Origin: Actinoallomurus sp963736325
Lineage (GTDB): Bacteria > Actinomycetota > Actinomycetes > Streptosporangiales > Streptosporangiaceae
Direction of reading: 5' to 3'
Assembly (NCBI GenBank): GCA_963736325.1
Contig: CAVTOG010000009.1
Span: 868,001-932,000 of the forward strand
DNA: 64,000 nucleotides
Made by a program: the position numbers and the translations under genes. Below, in pieces: positions 17,011-26,430 of the stretch. The notes under the pieces were generated by a model. It did no database searches. It saw nothing but the letters and a program-made list of their open reading frames with translations, and was not told the origin of the DNA. The stretch's first letter is position 1, and every line of letters starts with the position of its first letter.

Positions 17011-18300
17011 TTACCCCTCCCACCAGTCGTCTTCCTCGTCCTTCTTCTTCGGCGCGGACGCCTGAGAAGCCGACTTCGACTTCGGCTCGGCCGCGGCCAG
17101 TGCGGGCTTTTCCGGGGGAGCCGCGAGGGCCTCCTCGGTGACGGCCGCCGGAGCGCCCATGCCGCCGATGAGGTTGCGCAGCTGGTTGAGGTGGCTGGTG
17201 ATGCTGTCACGCTGGCGCGTGAGCTCGTCCACCTGGCGCTGCGCGGTTGTGCGCATCCGCTCGGCCTCGGACTTGGTGTCGCTGAGCAGCTGCTCCGCCT
17301 GCGACTTGGCCTCGGCGATGACCGAGTCGGAGTTCTTCCGTGCGTTGGCCACCAGCTGCTTCGCGTGGTTGTCGGCCTCGCGCCGGGTCTGCTCCGCCTG
17401 CTGGGTCGCCTTGGTGGCGCGCTGCTCCGCGGAGGCCGCCCGCTGCTCCGCCTCGGCGACGAGCTTCTGGGTGGCACTCTGCGCTGCGGCGTGGCGCTCG
17501 TTGTCCTGCCGCTCGGCCTCTTCGCGGCGGGCGGCCAGCTGGACCTCGAACTCGCCCTCGGCCTGGGCGCGCTGTGCTTCGCTCTCCTCGAAGACGCGCT
17601 GTGCCTGGGCCCGCATCTCGTCGGCCTGGCGTTTGGCGGTCGTGAGGATCTCGTCGCGCTCCCGCTTGGTGGACGCCCGCAGCTGGGCGACCTCCCGCTC
17701 GGTGGTCGTGCGCAACTTGGCGATCTCGCGTTCGGCGACCGCGCGCTTCTCCGCGACCTCGTGGTCGGCGGTGGCGCGGAGCTTGGCGACCTCGCGCTCG
17801 GTGGTGGAGGTCAGCTCGTCGGCCTCGCGGCGCGCACCGGTGCGGACCTCGTCGGCCTCGCGCTCGGCGGCGTTGCGCAGGTCTTCGCCCTCGCGCTGTG
17901 CGGTGGCGCGGACCTCGGCCGCTTCGTTCTCGGCGGTGGCGCGGAACTCGGCGGCGTCGACCTTGGCGGCCGCCTTGATCTCGTTCGCCTCCGACCGGGC
18001 GGCCTGGACGAGCTCGGTGGCCTGCTCTTCGGCGAGGCGCAGCAGCTGCTCGATCCGGGCACCGAGGCCGGAGTATGTCGGCCGCTCCTGCTCCTGGAGC
18101 TGGCGGTGGGCGTCGGACAGCTCTCGCTGCATCGCGCCGGTCTGCTCGCGGCTTTGGCGCACCTCGTTGTCGAGCTGCTTGATGTGCTCTTCGACCTGGT
18201 GCCGGTCGTAGCCGCGAAGCACCACGTCGAACTCGCGTGGGGGCGTGTCTTCGAAGAAGTTGCTGAGCTGGGCGTCGATGTCGGACTGCATGAGGCTCAA
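17011..18300 (-). CDS. Long coiled-coil cytoskeletal protein, FilP/Scy (DivIVA-domain) type
   Basis: 429 residues. The N-terminus (FDVVLRGYDRHQVEEHIKQLDNEV) is the DivIVA-like membrane/polar targeting motif; residues ~60-370 are one long Ala/Glu/Arg coiled coil with a repeating EREVAKLR/READE pattern; the C-tail is basic then acidic and ends DDWWEG. FilP and Scy of Streptomyces build the polarisome and hyphal-tip intermediate filaments, and in Streptomyces these genes also sit beside methylmalonyl-CoA epimerase, as here. Size is nearer to FilP (~310) than Scy (~1,300). Often misannotated as cellulose-binding protein. Confidence 0.85.
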   Translation of the reverse strand: MSLMQSDIDAQLSNFFEDTPPREFDVVLRGYDRHQVEEHIKQLDNEVRQSREQTGAMQRELSDAHRQLQEQERPTYSGLGARIEQLLRLAEEQATELVQAARSEANEIKAAAKVDAAEFRATAENEAAEVRATAQREGEDLRNAAEREADEVRTGARREADELTSTTEREVAKLRATADHEVAEKRAVAEREIAKLRTTTEREVAQLRASTKRERDEILTTAKRQADEMRAQAQRVFEESEAQRAQAEGEFEVQLAARREEAERQDNERHAAAQSATQKLVAEAEQRAASAEQRATKATQQAEQTRREADNHAKQLVANARKNSDSVIAEAKSQAEQLLSDTKSEAERMRTTAQRQVDELTRQRDSITSHLNQLRNLIGGMGAPAAVTEEALAAPPEKPALAAAEPKSKSASQASAPKKKDEEDDWWEG

Positions 18301-18481
18301 TCCTGCTTTGACGAGACGGCTACAAGTGATGGAGATGCCGGATCATGGCCGCGCGAATACTGCGTGTTACGAGATCGTGCACGCACGGGACCACTTCCGG
18401 CGACAGCAGCGTACTCCGGACACTGCGGTGTTGGGGCCTCATCTTGACGTCGTGGGTGCTTTGTCGCATTAGTTACTGATT

Positions 18482-18904
18482 TCACTGCCTCTTGGCCTCG
18501 ACCAGCTCCGTGAGCACCCCGCCGATGTCCTTCGGGTGGAGAAACGCGATCGCGGCCCCCATGGAACCGTGCTGCGGACGCTCGGAGAGCACGCGTACGC
18601 CTTGCATGTTCATGGCCGCCATGGCCGCGGTGATGTCGGCCACGCCGTATCCGACGTGATGGACCCCCTCGCCGCGGCGGGCGAGGAACTTGCCCACCGG
18701 CGTTTCGAGGCCCAGTGGCTCCAGCAACTGTACGTAGGCGGCTCCGGGAGGAGCGTCGGACACCTGGAGCAACGCCTCGGTCACTCCCTGTGCCTCGTTC
18801 ACCTCGTGCGACGCGACCACCATCCCGAACGTGGATTCATAGAACGCGATCTTCTCTTCCAGGTCATGGCACGCGATTCCGATGTGGTCGATTCGTGTGA
18901 GCAT
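18482..18904 (-). CDS. mce: Methylmalonyl-CoA epimerase
   Basis: 140 residues of the vicinal-oxygen-chelate fold: LTRIDHIGIACHDLEEKIAFY start with metal His 7-8, Gln/Glu ligands in AYVQLLEPLG and HHVGYGV, and the ending HPKDIGGVLTELVE. It interconverts (2R)- and (2S)-methylmalonyl-CoA between propionyl-CoA carboxylase and methylmalonyl-CoA mutase. Divergent from the acetyl-CoA acetyltransferase gene over 87 bp and followed downstream by the FilP-like gene. The real start is ATG 18904; the frame upstream merely runs antisense to the thiolase. Confidence 0.95.
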   Translation of the reverse strand: MLTRIDHIGIACHDLEEKIAFYESTFGMVVASHEVNEAQGVTEALLQVSDAPPGAAYVQLLEPLGLETPVGKFLARRGEGVHHVGYGVADITAAMAAMNMQGVRVLSERPQHGSMGAAIAFLHPKDIGGVLTELVEAKRQ

Positions 18905-18991
18905 GGTGACTTTGCCCTCCCTGCGGTCGCACAGCCTCCACTGGGTATGTTGGCAAACACTGTTCTGCCCGGTTAATGGAGGTCCCTGTTG

Positions 18992-20170
18992 ATGGCCGGA
19001 TCCGTCATCGTCGCCGGAGCGCGTACCCCCATCGGACGCCTGCTCGGCTCGCTCAAGAACTTCGCCGCGGTGGACCTCGGCGCCGTCGCGATCAAGGCCG
19101 CTCTGGAGCGCGCCGGAGTCTCCGGCGACCAGGTCGACTACGTGATCATGGGGCATGTGCTCCAGGCCGGCGCCGGGCAGATCCCGTCGCGCCAGGCCGC
19201 CGTCAAGGCGGGCATCCCCATGGGCGTCCCGTCGCTGACGATCAACAAGGTGTGCCTGTCCGGGCTCGACGCGATCGCCCTCGCCGACCAGCTCATCCGG
19301 GCCGGTGAGTTCGACATCGTGGTCGCCGGCGGCATGGAGTCCATGACCAACGCCCCGCACCTGATGCCCAAGGCGCGGCACGGCTACAAGTACGGCTCGA
19401 TCGAGGTGCTCGACGCGACCGCCCACGACGGGCTCACCGACGCCTTCGACGGCGTCTCGATGGGCGACTCGACCGAGCGGTACAACGCGAAGCTCGGCAT
19501 CACGCGTGAGGAGCAGGACGAGTTCTCCGCCCGCTCCCACCAGCGGGCCGCCGCGGCGATCAAGAACGGCGTCTTCGACGACGAGATCGTCCCCGTGGAG
19601 ATCCCGCAGCGCAAGGGCGACCCGGTCGTCTTCGCCACGGACGAGGGCGTACGCGGCGACACGACCGCCGAGTCCCTCGGCCGCCTGCGCCCGGCCTTCA
19701 GCAAGGACGGCACGATCACGGCCGGCTCCTCCTCGCAGATCTCCGACGGCGCCTGCGCGGTCGTCGTGATGTCCAAGGCCAAGGCGGAGGAGCTGGGGCT
19801 CACCTGGCTCGCCGAGATCGGCGCCCACGGCAACGTCGCGGGCCCGGACAACTCCCTGCAGTCCCAGCCGTCCAACGCCATCAAGCACGCCCTCGGCAAG
19901 CAGGGCCTGACAGTGGACGACCTGGACGTCATCGAGATCAACGAGGCGTTCGCCTCGGTCGGCGTCCAGTCGATGCGCGACCTCGGCGTCGACGCCGGCA
20001 AGGTCAACGTCAACGGCGGCGCGATCGCGCTGGGGCACCCGATCGGCATGTCCGGCGCCCGGCTCGTCCTGCACCTGGCGTACGAGCTGCGCCGCCGCGG
20101 CGGAGGCATCGGCGCGGCCGGGCTGTGCGGTGGCGGCGGCCAGGGTGACGCCCTGATCCTGAAGGTCTGA
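18992..20170 (+). CDS. Acetyl-CoA C-acetyltransferase (thiolase)
   Basis: 392 residues. Thiolase residues all present: nucleophile Cys in NKVCLSGLDAI (about 87), His in GGAIALGHPIGMSGARL (about 347) and the second Cys in GLCGGGGQGDA (about 377); NEAFA motif at about 316. Condenses two acetyl-CoA or cleaves acetoacetyl-CoA. GGAGG at 18978-18982 lies 9 bases before ATG 18992 (a TTG three bases earlier is also possible). Followed by meaB after 28 bases, probably one operon. Confidence 0.95.
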   Translation: MAGSVIVAGARTPIGRLLGSLKNFAAVDLGAVAIKAALERAGVSGDQVDYVIMGHVLQAGAGQIPSRQAAVKAGIPMGVPSLTINKVCLSGLDAIALADQLIRAGEFDIVVAGGMESMTNAPHLMPKARHGYKYGSIEVLDATAHDGLTDAFDGVSMGDSTERYNAKLGITREEQDEFSARSHQRAAAAIKNGVFDDEIVPVEIPQRKGDPVVFATDEGVRGDTTAESLGRLRPAFSKDGTITAGSSSQISDGACAVVVMSKAKAEELGLTWLAEIGAHGNVAGPDNSLQSQPSNAIKHALGKQGLTVDDLDVIEINEAFASVGVQSMRDLGVDAGKVNVNGGAIALGHPIGMSGARLVLHLAYELRRRGGGIGAAGLCGGGGQGDALILKV

Positions 20171-20198
20171 GGGCGCGGTGGCGGGGGAGCCGAACCCG

Positions 20199-21158
20199 AT
20201 GAGAGCCGGACGGGGCGACGTCGGGGCGCTGGTCGAGCGGGCACGCAAGGGCGAGCCGCGCGCGGTCGCCCGCCTGATCACGCTCGTGGAGAACGCCGCG
20301 CCGGAGCTGCGCGCGGTCATGGCGGCGCTCAACCCGCTCGCGGGCCGGGCGCGGATCATCGGTCTCACGGGTTCGCCCGGGGTCGGCAAGTCCACGTCCA
20401 CCAACGCGCTCGTACGTGCCTTCCGCGCCCAGGACCTGCGGGTCGGCGTGCTCGCGGTCGACCCCTCCTCGCCGTTCACGGGAGGGGCGCTGCTGGGCGA
20501 CCGGGTACGGATGCAGGACCACGCCTCGGACCGCAACGTCTTCATTCGCTCGATGGCCAGCCGCGGTCACCTGGGCGGGCTGTCCTGGGCGGCGCCGCAG
20601 GCGATCCGGGTGCTCGACGCGGCCGGCTGCGACGTGATCCTCGTGGAGACCGTCGGGGTCGGCCAGGCCGAGGTGGAGATCGCCTCGCTGGCCGACTCGA
20701 CGATCGTGCTGGTGGCGCCGGGGATGGGCGACTCCATCCAGGCCGCCAAGGCCGGCATCCTGGAGATCGCGGATGTCTTCGTCGTCAACAAGGCCGACCG
20801 GGACGGCACCCAGCAGACCGTCCGCGACCTGCGCAACATGATCGCGCTGGCCGACCCGGGCGGCTGGAAGCCGCCGATCGTGCCGACCGTGGCCGTGAAG
20901 GGCGAGGGCCTCGACGACCTGGTCGAGCAGCTCGGCCGTCACCTCGCCTGGATGGAGGAGTCCGGGGAGCTGCAGCGTCGCAGGCGTGCGCGTACCCGCG
21001 ACGAGATCGAGGCGATCGCGCTGACCGCCCTGCGCGAGCGCATGGGCGACCTGCACGGGCACCAGCGTCTCGACACGCTGGCCAAGCAGGTCCTGGAGGG
21101 GGCGTGCGACCCGTACGCTGCCGCCGACGAGCTCATCGAGGGCGTCACCGGAGCCTGA
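20199..21158 (+). CDS. meaB: Methylmalonyl-CoA mutase-associated GTPase MeaB (ArgK family)
   Basis: 319 residues from ATG 20199 (ribosome site GGGGGAG at 20183-20189); a GTG at 20178 would add seven residues. G-protein motifs: P-loop GSPGVGKST, switch DPSSPFTGGALLGDRVRM, ETVGVGQAE, NKAD and a C-terminal dimerisation arm. MeaB proteins gate loading of adenosylcobalamin and protect B12-dependent acyl-CoA mutases; the isobutyryl-CoA mutase subunit 6 kb away is a plausible client as well as methylmalonyl-CoA mutase. Confidence 0.95.
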   Translation: MRAGRGDVGALVERARKGEPRAVARLITLVENAAPELRAVMAALNPLAGRARIIGLTGSPGVGKSTSTNALVRAFRAQDLRVGVLAVDPSSPFTGGALLGDRVRMQDHASDRNVFIRSMASRGHLGGLSWAAPQAIRVLDAAGCDVILVETVGVGQAEVEIASLADSTIVLVAPGMGDSIQAAKAGILEIADVFVVNKADRDGTQQTVRDLRNMIALADPGGWKPPIVPTVAVKGEGLDDLVEQLGRHLAWMEESGELQRRRRARTRDEIEAIALTALRERMGDLHGHQRLDTLAKQVLEGACDPYAAADELIEGVTGA

Positions 21159-22874
21159 TCACCAGCCGGGCGACGGCGCGTACGCGTCCCCGGCGACCGG
21201 CTCGCGCTCCGGCCCGTGCCCGCCGCCCGCCTTGTGGTGCCCGAACTCCAGCGTGAGCAGGGCGGCGGCGACCGGCACGAGGCTCGGCCACGACGGGAAG
21301 AGCACGCTGCGCGCGACGTAGCGGGGCCGGAACTTGCGGTTGAACAGGTACAGCGACTCGACCTTGATGAACGGATCGAGCAGGTGGATCAGCAGGTAGC
21401 CGCCCTGTTTCGCCGGGGTCCGTTCGTCGGCGTCGAGCAGCTCGCGGAAGGCCGCGAAGTTGAGGGAGACCTCCTCGGCGCCGTGCTCCAGCGCGTGCGC
21501 CATGACCTCGGTGATCATCCGTTCGTTGAGGCCGTTGGCCGCTCCGGGCCGTCGGCGCATCGCGTCGAGGGACAGCCGGCGTCCGTTCGCGCTGGGCAGG
21601 TATCGCTGGAAGCCCACGGGCGCGCCGACGGCGTCGCGGGCCACCACGACGACCGGTGCCGCGTGCCGGCCGGTCAGCAGCCCGTCGAGGTTCATCGAGA
21701 AGCCGCGTTCCCCGGCCACCGCGCCGCTGGCGAGCGCCTGGAGCGCGACGCGGTCGCCCTCGTCCAGGTCACCCTCGCGCACCACCTCGGTGGTGATCCC
21801 GGCGTTGCGGGTGCGCTGCACCGCCTGGCGCACGTTGCGCATGTCACGGCCGCTCAGCCCGAACTCCCCGGGCGTGAGCAGCACCTCGTCGCCGATGCCG
21901 ATGGAGCGCAGGCCGTACGGCCGCCACAGCCCGAGGAGGTCGGCGCGGGCGCCGAGGACGGCCGTCCGCCAGCCGGAGCGGTTCGCCAGCGCGACGAACG
22001 CGGCGACGGCGTCCGCGTAGGAGTCCGGGTCGCCCGCGGGGTCGCCGCCCGCGGCCGCCACCCCGAACATCACCCGGTAGCCGATGACGGCACGGCGGTC
22101 GGGGCTGAAGACGTAGGACTTGTCACTGCGGAGGACGAACGGCGCCAGGGTGTCCGAGCCGCCGGCGTTCACCAGCCGGGCGGCCTCGGCGCGCTCCTCC
22201 TCGGTGCCGGGCGGCGGGGCGGGCGCGGGCGTCAGCATGGTGATCAGCGTCGCGAGCAGGCCGCCGCCGCCGAGGATGCCGAGGCTCGCCTCGAACCAGC
22301 GGTCGGCGGAGCCGTCGAAGTGCAGGGGGCCGGGTCCGGAGGCGGTCAGGCCGGAGAGGATCTCCCGCCACGCGTCGCCCATCGTGGGCTGCGGTGTGAC
22401 GTGGTGGCGTTCGGCGACCATCATGACGAGCCCGTACAGGAGCGCCAGGGCGTACGTGATGAGGCCGGTACGCACGGCGGTGCCGACCCGGCTCGGTAAC
22501 GCGCTGAACTCTCCGCGGAACCGCATGAGGATGGCCGCGGCGGCGGCGAGGATCAGCAGGCGGCCGGGCTGGCGGGTGCCGAGCGCGTCGAGCGCGGACA
22601 GCACCGCCAGCGTCAGGATGACGTAGTAGGCGATCCGGCGCCGCAGTAGCACTCCGCGCGCCGCCGTGAGGAGAACGAGGGCCAGGAGAAGCTCCTGACC
22701 GCCGGGGAACAGGTCACCGACGATCAATTCGGCCGGGCGTTCGCCGGCCGAGCCGTCGATTGCGGGGAGGGCGACGGCCACCGCCGCGACCGCGATCGGC
22801 AGCGCGAACGGCCAGGTCGGCCTCGTGGACGTCGGCGGCTGAGCCGATGTTTCCCCCAGGGACACAGCGATCAC
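21159..22874 (-). CDS. MprF-like membrane protein with lysyl-phosphatidylglycerol-synthase C-terminal domain (DUF2156)
   Basis: 571 residues. About six or seven membrane segments in residues 20-215, then a soluble GNAT-like transferase domain from ~240 to ~540 (FVLRSDKSYVFSPDRRAVIGYRV..., GLSGRDMRNVRQAVQRTRNAG, GFQRYLPSANGRRLSLDAMRRRP, EEVSLNFAAFRELL, LYLFNRKFRPRYVARSVLFPSW). This is the architecture of aminoacyl-phosphatidylglycerol synthases, which modify membrane lipids and lower sensitivity to cationic peptides. Whether lysine or another amino acid is used is not visible. Its stop abuts the meaB stop. Confidence 0.88.
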   Translation of the reverse strand: MIAVSLGETSAQPPTSTRPTWPFALPIAVAAVAVALPAIDGSAGERPAELIVGDLFPGGQELLLALVLLTAARGVLLRRRIAYYVILTLAVLSALDALGTRQPGRLLILAAAAAILMRFRGEFSALPSRVGTAVRTGLITYALALLYGLVMMVAERHHVTPQPTMGDAWREILSGLTASGPGPLHFDGSADRWFEASLGILGGGGLLATLITMLTPAPAPPPGTEEERAEAARLVNAGGSDTLAPFVLRSDKSYVFSPDRRAVIGYRVMFGVAAAGGDPAGDPDSYADAVAAFVALANRSGWRTAVLGARADLLGLWRPYGLRSIGIGDEVLLTPGEFGLSGRDMRNVRQAVQRTRNAGITTEVVREGDLDEGDRVALQALASGAVAGERGFSMNLDGLLTGRHAAPVVVVARDAVGAPVGFQRYLPSANGRRLSLDAMRRRPGAANGLNERMITEVMAHALEHGAEEVSLNFAAFRELLDADERTPAKQGGYLLIHLLDPFIKVESLYLFNRKFRPRYVARSVLFPSWPSLVPVAAALLTLEFGHHKAGGGHGPEREPVAGDAYAPSPGW

Positions 22875-22935
22875 CCCGGTCTATCGACAACCGGACCCTC
22901 TGGATCGCTATTCCCGAATGGGGTGCTTGGTAAGA

Positions 22936-23619
22936 CTACGGAGAAGTGGCGAAATTCACCGTAACGTGCTTGAAACCGAGGCCCGTCAGCATGTTGACGA
23001 GCATCTGTTTGGTGTTGTTGTCGGCGCGTTGTGCCAGGCCACTGGAGCCGGCGGCATCTTGGATCTTCTGCGAGGCGAGCACGTAGAGCTGCTGCTGCTG
23101 GTTCGGGTTGGAGGTGAAAAAGTCACCGAAACGGTTGAAGATGCCGCGCTGCTTGGAGAACACGTAACTGTGCTTCGGGTCGAGATTGGTCTTCTCCAGC
23201 TGGGCGTGCGGCAGGAGCACGGTCACGGTCGTCTGGTCCTTGCTGACCGTGAGAGCGCCGTTGGCGATGCGGGAGAAGTCGGTGTAGGAGTCGACGCTCC
23301 CGCTGCCCACGAAGACCGTACGCTCGCCGCGCAGGCTGCTCGGCAGGAACTGGGCGTCCTTCTCCAGGTCGACGATGACCTGGAAGTTGCCGCTGGCCGA
23401 TTCGTACCGCGAGAGGTTCTGGATCGAGTGCAGGACGACCGGGGCGCTGCGGTCCTTGGTCTTCTCTCCGAAGGGGTTCATCCAGTGCGGCAGCGCGTGC
23501 GCCGCCTGCAGGATCGCGTACGCCAGCGCCAGCAGGACCAGGATCAGTGCGATCAATCCGAATCCGGGACGGCGTGACCGTACGACGCGGGTCTTTTCCT
23601 TCGTTTCCGAGCGCGACAT
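22936..23619 (-). CDS. DUF4230 membrane-anchored protein
   Basis: 227 residues. One N-terminal membrane anchor (GFGLIALILVLLALAYAILQAAHAL) follows a basic cytoplasmic start; the rest is extracellular and matches DUF4230: VVLHSIQNLSRYESASGNFQVIVDLEKD and the ARG-type LLPHAQLEKTNLDPKHSYVF. I use ATG 23619 because AGAGGTGAGG lies immediately upstream; a longer start at 23655 lacks a ribosome site. Function unknown. Next gene on the same strand is 54 bp upstream. Confidence 0.85.
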   Translation of the reverse strand: MSRSETKEKTRVVRSRRPGFGLIALILVLLALAYAILQAAHALPHWMNPFGEKTKDRSAPVVLHSIQNLSRYESASGNFQVIVDLEKDAQFLPSSLRGERTVFVGSGSVDSYTDFSRIANGALTVSKDQTTVTVLLPHAQLEKTNLDPKHSYVFSKQRGIFNRFGDFFTSNPNQQQQLYVLASQKIQDAAGSSGLAQRADNNTKQMLVNMLTGLGFKHVTVNFATSP

Positions 23620-23673
23620 TCGCCTCACCTCTGGGGGTTGTTCAACACCGGCCATTACCCAGAAAGTGACAAA

Positions 23674-24447
23674 TCACCCAGTCGCCTCGACGTGAGGTGT
23701 CAGGGCTGCCTGCTCGACCTCGATCAGCGACTCGCCGCGGCGCATCGCTTCGTACGCCTCCTTGCCGCCGCGGATGCCGAACAGCCGCTTGGAGACCAGC
23801 AGGTAGACGACCAGGCCGACGTTGATGACCAGCGCGCCGACGCGGGTGACGGTGATCCGCTCGCTCAGCTCGTAGATCTCGATCGGCAGCCCGCACGCGG
23901 TGGCGACCACCGCGAAGTATTCGCCCCAGCGCGCGAGCAGCCACAGGCCGACCGCCTCGATCAGCTCGATGAGCGCGTACGCGGCGAGGCCGATCGCGAA
24001 CCAGACGAGCGTGCTGCTCTTCACGGTGAAGACGTGGCGGATGCTCTCGACGATGCCGGAGTGGTCGAGGTCCCAGCCGAACTGGTCGGCCAGCGGTTGC
24101 AACAGCGGGATGTCCTTCTCGAAGACCCGCTGGATGGAGCCGCGATTGGCCGAGAAACGCCAGACGCCGTACGCCCCGGCCAGGATCACGAGGCCGCGGA
24201 TGACGCGTTCGAGGGCGAAGAACCGCATGAGCAGCGCGTCGCGCAGCTCGCGGCCCCGCCGTACGAGGGGTGCGCGGTCGGCGGGCCCCTTGCCGTGCGG
24301 GGCGCCGTGAACGTAGGTGCCGCAGCGCAGGCATCGCCAGGCCTCGCCGGCAGGCGTGCCGACGTGCAGGCGGTCGCGCAGTGCGGTCTCGTCGGGCGCG
24401 TAGGTGATGTGGCCCTTGCGGGCGCAGGTCATCAGGCTCCAGTCCAC
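23674..24447 (-). CDS. DUF2127 membrane protein with N-terminal zinc-ribbon-like segment
   Basis: 257 residues. The N-terminus carries a Cys at MTCARKGH and WRCLRCGTYVHG (CxxC), a possible zinc ribbon, then four transmembrane segments (FFALERVIRGLVILAGAYG; LVWFAIGLAAYALIELIEAVGLWLL; ITVTRVGALVINVGLVVYLLV) typical of DUF2127. No enzyme motif. Role unknown; the gene may be co-transcribed with the DUF4230 gene downstream. Confidence 0.85.
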   Translation of the reverse strand: MDWSLMTCARKGHITYAPDETALRDRLHVGTPAGEAWRCLRCGTYVHGAPHGKGPADRAPLVRRGRELRDALLMRFFALERVIRGLVILAGAYGVWRFSANRGSIQRVFEKDIPLLQPLADQFGWDLDHSGIVESIRHVFTVKSSTLVWFAIGLAAYALIELIEAVGLWLLARWGEYFAVVATACGLPIEIYELSERITVTRVGALVINVGLVVYLLVSKRLFGIRGGKEAYEAMRRGESLIEVEQAALTPHVEATG

Positions 24448-24506
24448 AGCCTGACCCTAGTGAATAACCGGCACGAACGTCATGTATACCGTGAACCATC
24501 AGAGCG

Positions 24507-25754
24507 TCACCAGACGCGGAAATCCTTTCCGCGCAGCGTGCAGGCGTGGTACCTCGCGTAGTGCGGGCGCAGCCAGATGCGGCGCCGGGCCTCGTTCCAG
24601 CGGCCGAAGGCGCGCGAGGCGACCGGGTCGACCAGCCGCGGAGGCGCCTCGTCGAGCAGCCACGCCGAGATCAGCGCGCTGTAGCGGGCGCCCAGGGCGT
24701 GGCGCGGGTCTCCGCAGGTGCGCGCGTCGAGCAGGCTGATCTCGACCTCCTGCTCGGCGCGGTGCTCATAGCCGGGCGACAGGTCGCGCAGGTGGATGTA
24801 GACGATGCCGTGCGCCGGGCGCGGGAAGTCGGTGTCGGGCCGGTGCTCGACGCGGGTGAACCGGCCCGGAGTGCCGCTCAGGCGTGTGGCGAGCGGGGTG
24901 AGCGCGTCCTCCAGCGACGGCAGAGCGCCGCGTAACGCCGGGTGCACGCACACGGTCAGCGGGAACTGACGGCAGGCGTACTCGAAGGCGCGCGGCGTGA
25001 GCGGGGTGCGCTGCTGCGCGTGGATCCACAGTGTCGTGCCGGCGATCAGGGCGACGGCCACGAGGACCGGTACGGCGTAGACGGCGCGCCGCGTCAGCAG
25101 CCACAGATAGCCCGTGATCAGCAGGGCTCCCAGGCCGGCCGACCACAGAGCCTGGCCGGCGAGCAGCTCGGCCCGCAGCCCGGCGAAGGGCCGGATGTGC
25201 TCGACCCCGGGCGGCGGCAGGAGGTAGGTCCACGTGCCCGGCCGCGCCACGCCCCAGACGTAGGTGAGCGCCGCGGCGGCCACGACGGTCGCGAGGCGCG
25301 GCAGGAGACGGCCGCCGAGATAGCCGATCATCGTGTACACGAGGAGCGTCAGCGCCCCGGCGAGCAGCCCCAGGAACTGCGGGTGGCCCGCCTGCACGTC
25401 GATCAGCGTCTTGACCGCGACGATCACCGCCACGATGAGGTACGCGCTGAGCGTGATGACGCCGAGCAGCATCAGGTCGACCAGTGGGCCGACCGCCGGC
25501 GAGCGAGGGCTCAGCCCGCGCAGGTAGTCGAGGCGGTGCTCGCGCAGTGCCACCCACGCGGCCAGCGCGGCCGACGCCGGGCCCAGGAACCGCACCGAGG
25601 TGAACAGCGCGGCCACGGCGTCGTCCCAGTACGCGACCCCGGGCAGCAGCGCCCGCCAGGCCGCGACGGCCCCGAACAGGGCCAGTGCCGGAACGGCCAG
25701 CAGGGGCGCGGTGCGGCGGGCATCGATCCGCAGCACCCGCCCCAGATCAGACAC
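24507..25754 (-). CDS. Membrane component paired with a degenerate ABC ATPase
   Basis: 415 residues from GTG 25754, which gives an 8-base overlap with the ATPase stop. Residues ~15-260 hold six hydrophobic segments; residues ~265-415 form a soluble domain with cysteines (YACRQFPLTVCVH, ARTCGDPRH, YHACTLRGK) and GIVYIHLRDLSPGYEHR. The C-terminal domain is unlike ordinary ABC permeases and I do not recognise it; comparable proteins are annotated only as hypothetical. Its length, context and shared transcript suggest it is the partner of the ATPase next to it. Confidence 0.7.
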   Translation of the reverse strand: MSDLGRVLRIDARRTAPLLAVPALALFGAVAAWRALLPGVAYWDDAVAALFTSVRFLGPASAALAAWVALREHRLDYLRGLSPRSPAVGPLVDLMLLGVITLSAYLIVAVIVAVKTLIDVQAGHPQFLGLLAGALTLLVYTMIGYLGGRLLPRLATVVAAAALTYVWGVARPGTWTYLLPPPGVEHIRPFAGLRAELLAGQALWSAGLGALLITGYLWLLTRRAVYAVPVLVAVALIAGTTLWIHAQQRTPLTPRAFEYACRQFPLTVCVHPALRGALPSLEDALTPLATRLSGTPGRFTRVEHRPDTDFPRPAHGIVYIHLRDLSPGYEHRAEQEVEISLLDARTCGDPRHALGARYSALISAWLLDEAPPRLVDPVASRAFGRWNEARRRIWLRPHYARYHACTLRGKDFRVW

Positions 25755-26430
25755 CGGCCGGCACCCGGGACCACGATCGGGAGACGTCCAGAGACTCGAC
25801 GAGGCGCGCACGCGCCACCGTGAAGACCCGGTCGCACCATCCCGTCAGCTCGGCGGGACCGGGCGCGGTGACGACCACCGTGGGCGCGAGCCCGCGTATC
25901 AGGCCGATCAGCTCGTGCCGCTCCGGCTCGGCGACGCCGTTCAGCGGCTCGTCGAGGAAGACCAGGTGCGGACGGTGCACACAAGTGGCCGCGAGACCGG
26001 CGCGCAGGCGCAGATCGGCGGGCAGCATGTCCATCTCTAATTTGGCCAAATCTGTCAGATCGAATCGCTCTAAAATCGCATTGACCGCTCCCTTTTGCGT
26101 GCACTTGAAATAGGCGGCGTAGGCGACGAATTCACCGACTGTCAGGCCGGCGGCCCAGCCGAATCGCGCGGGCAGCAGGCCGAGGCGCGCGCGCACCGCG
26201 CGCCGTCCGGCCGTCGCCGTCACGCCGTGCCCCAGCAGCTCCAGCTCGCCGATGGTGGGCCTGCGGAGTGTCGCAAGCGTGTCGAGCAGTGCTGACCTGC
26301 CCGAACCGGGCGGGCCTGCTAGGCCGACGACGCCCGAGGTGATGCCGAACGTGGTGGGGCGAAGGATCCACCGCCCCCCGCGGCGGATTCCCAGGCCCCG
26401 TGCCACGATCATGGAGAAATCCGCGATCAT
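25747..26430 (-). CDS. ABC-type ATPase domain protein with altered nucleotide-binding motifs
   Basis: 227 residues with the ABC fold but damaged motifs: Walker A reads GPPGSGRSALL (Arg in place of the invariant Lys), and the LSGGQ signature position reads LPADLRLRAGLA. Walker B is intact (HLVFLDEPLNG), and the H-loop region reads VVVTAPGPAEL without His. The protein may bind but not hydrolyse ATP, or serve as a regulatory subunit. Divergent from a MarR gene across an AT-rich gap. Confidence 0.82.
   Translation of the reverse strand: MIADFSMIVARGLGIRRGGRWILRPTTFGITSGVVGLAGPPGSGRSALLDTLATLRRPTIGELELLGHGVTATAGRRAVRARLGLLPARFGWAAGLTVGEFVAYAAYFKCTQKGAVNAILERFDLTDLAKLEMDMLPADLRLRAGLAATCVHRPHLVFLDEPLNGVAEPERHELIGLIRGLAPTVVVTAPGPAELTGWCDRVFTVARARLVESLDVSRSWSRVPAGV

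Noticed and set aside
16864..18447. Long plus-strand open frame of over 500 codons opposite the FilP-like gene
   Set aside because: It is the antisense shadow of a highly repetitive coiled-coil gene in high-GC DNA; the composition is Leu/Gly-only and no domain appears.
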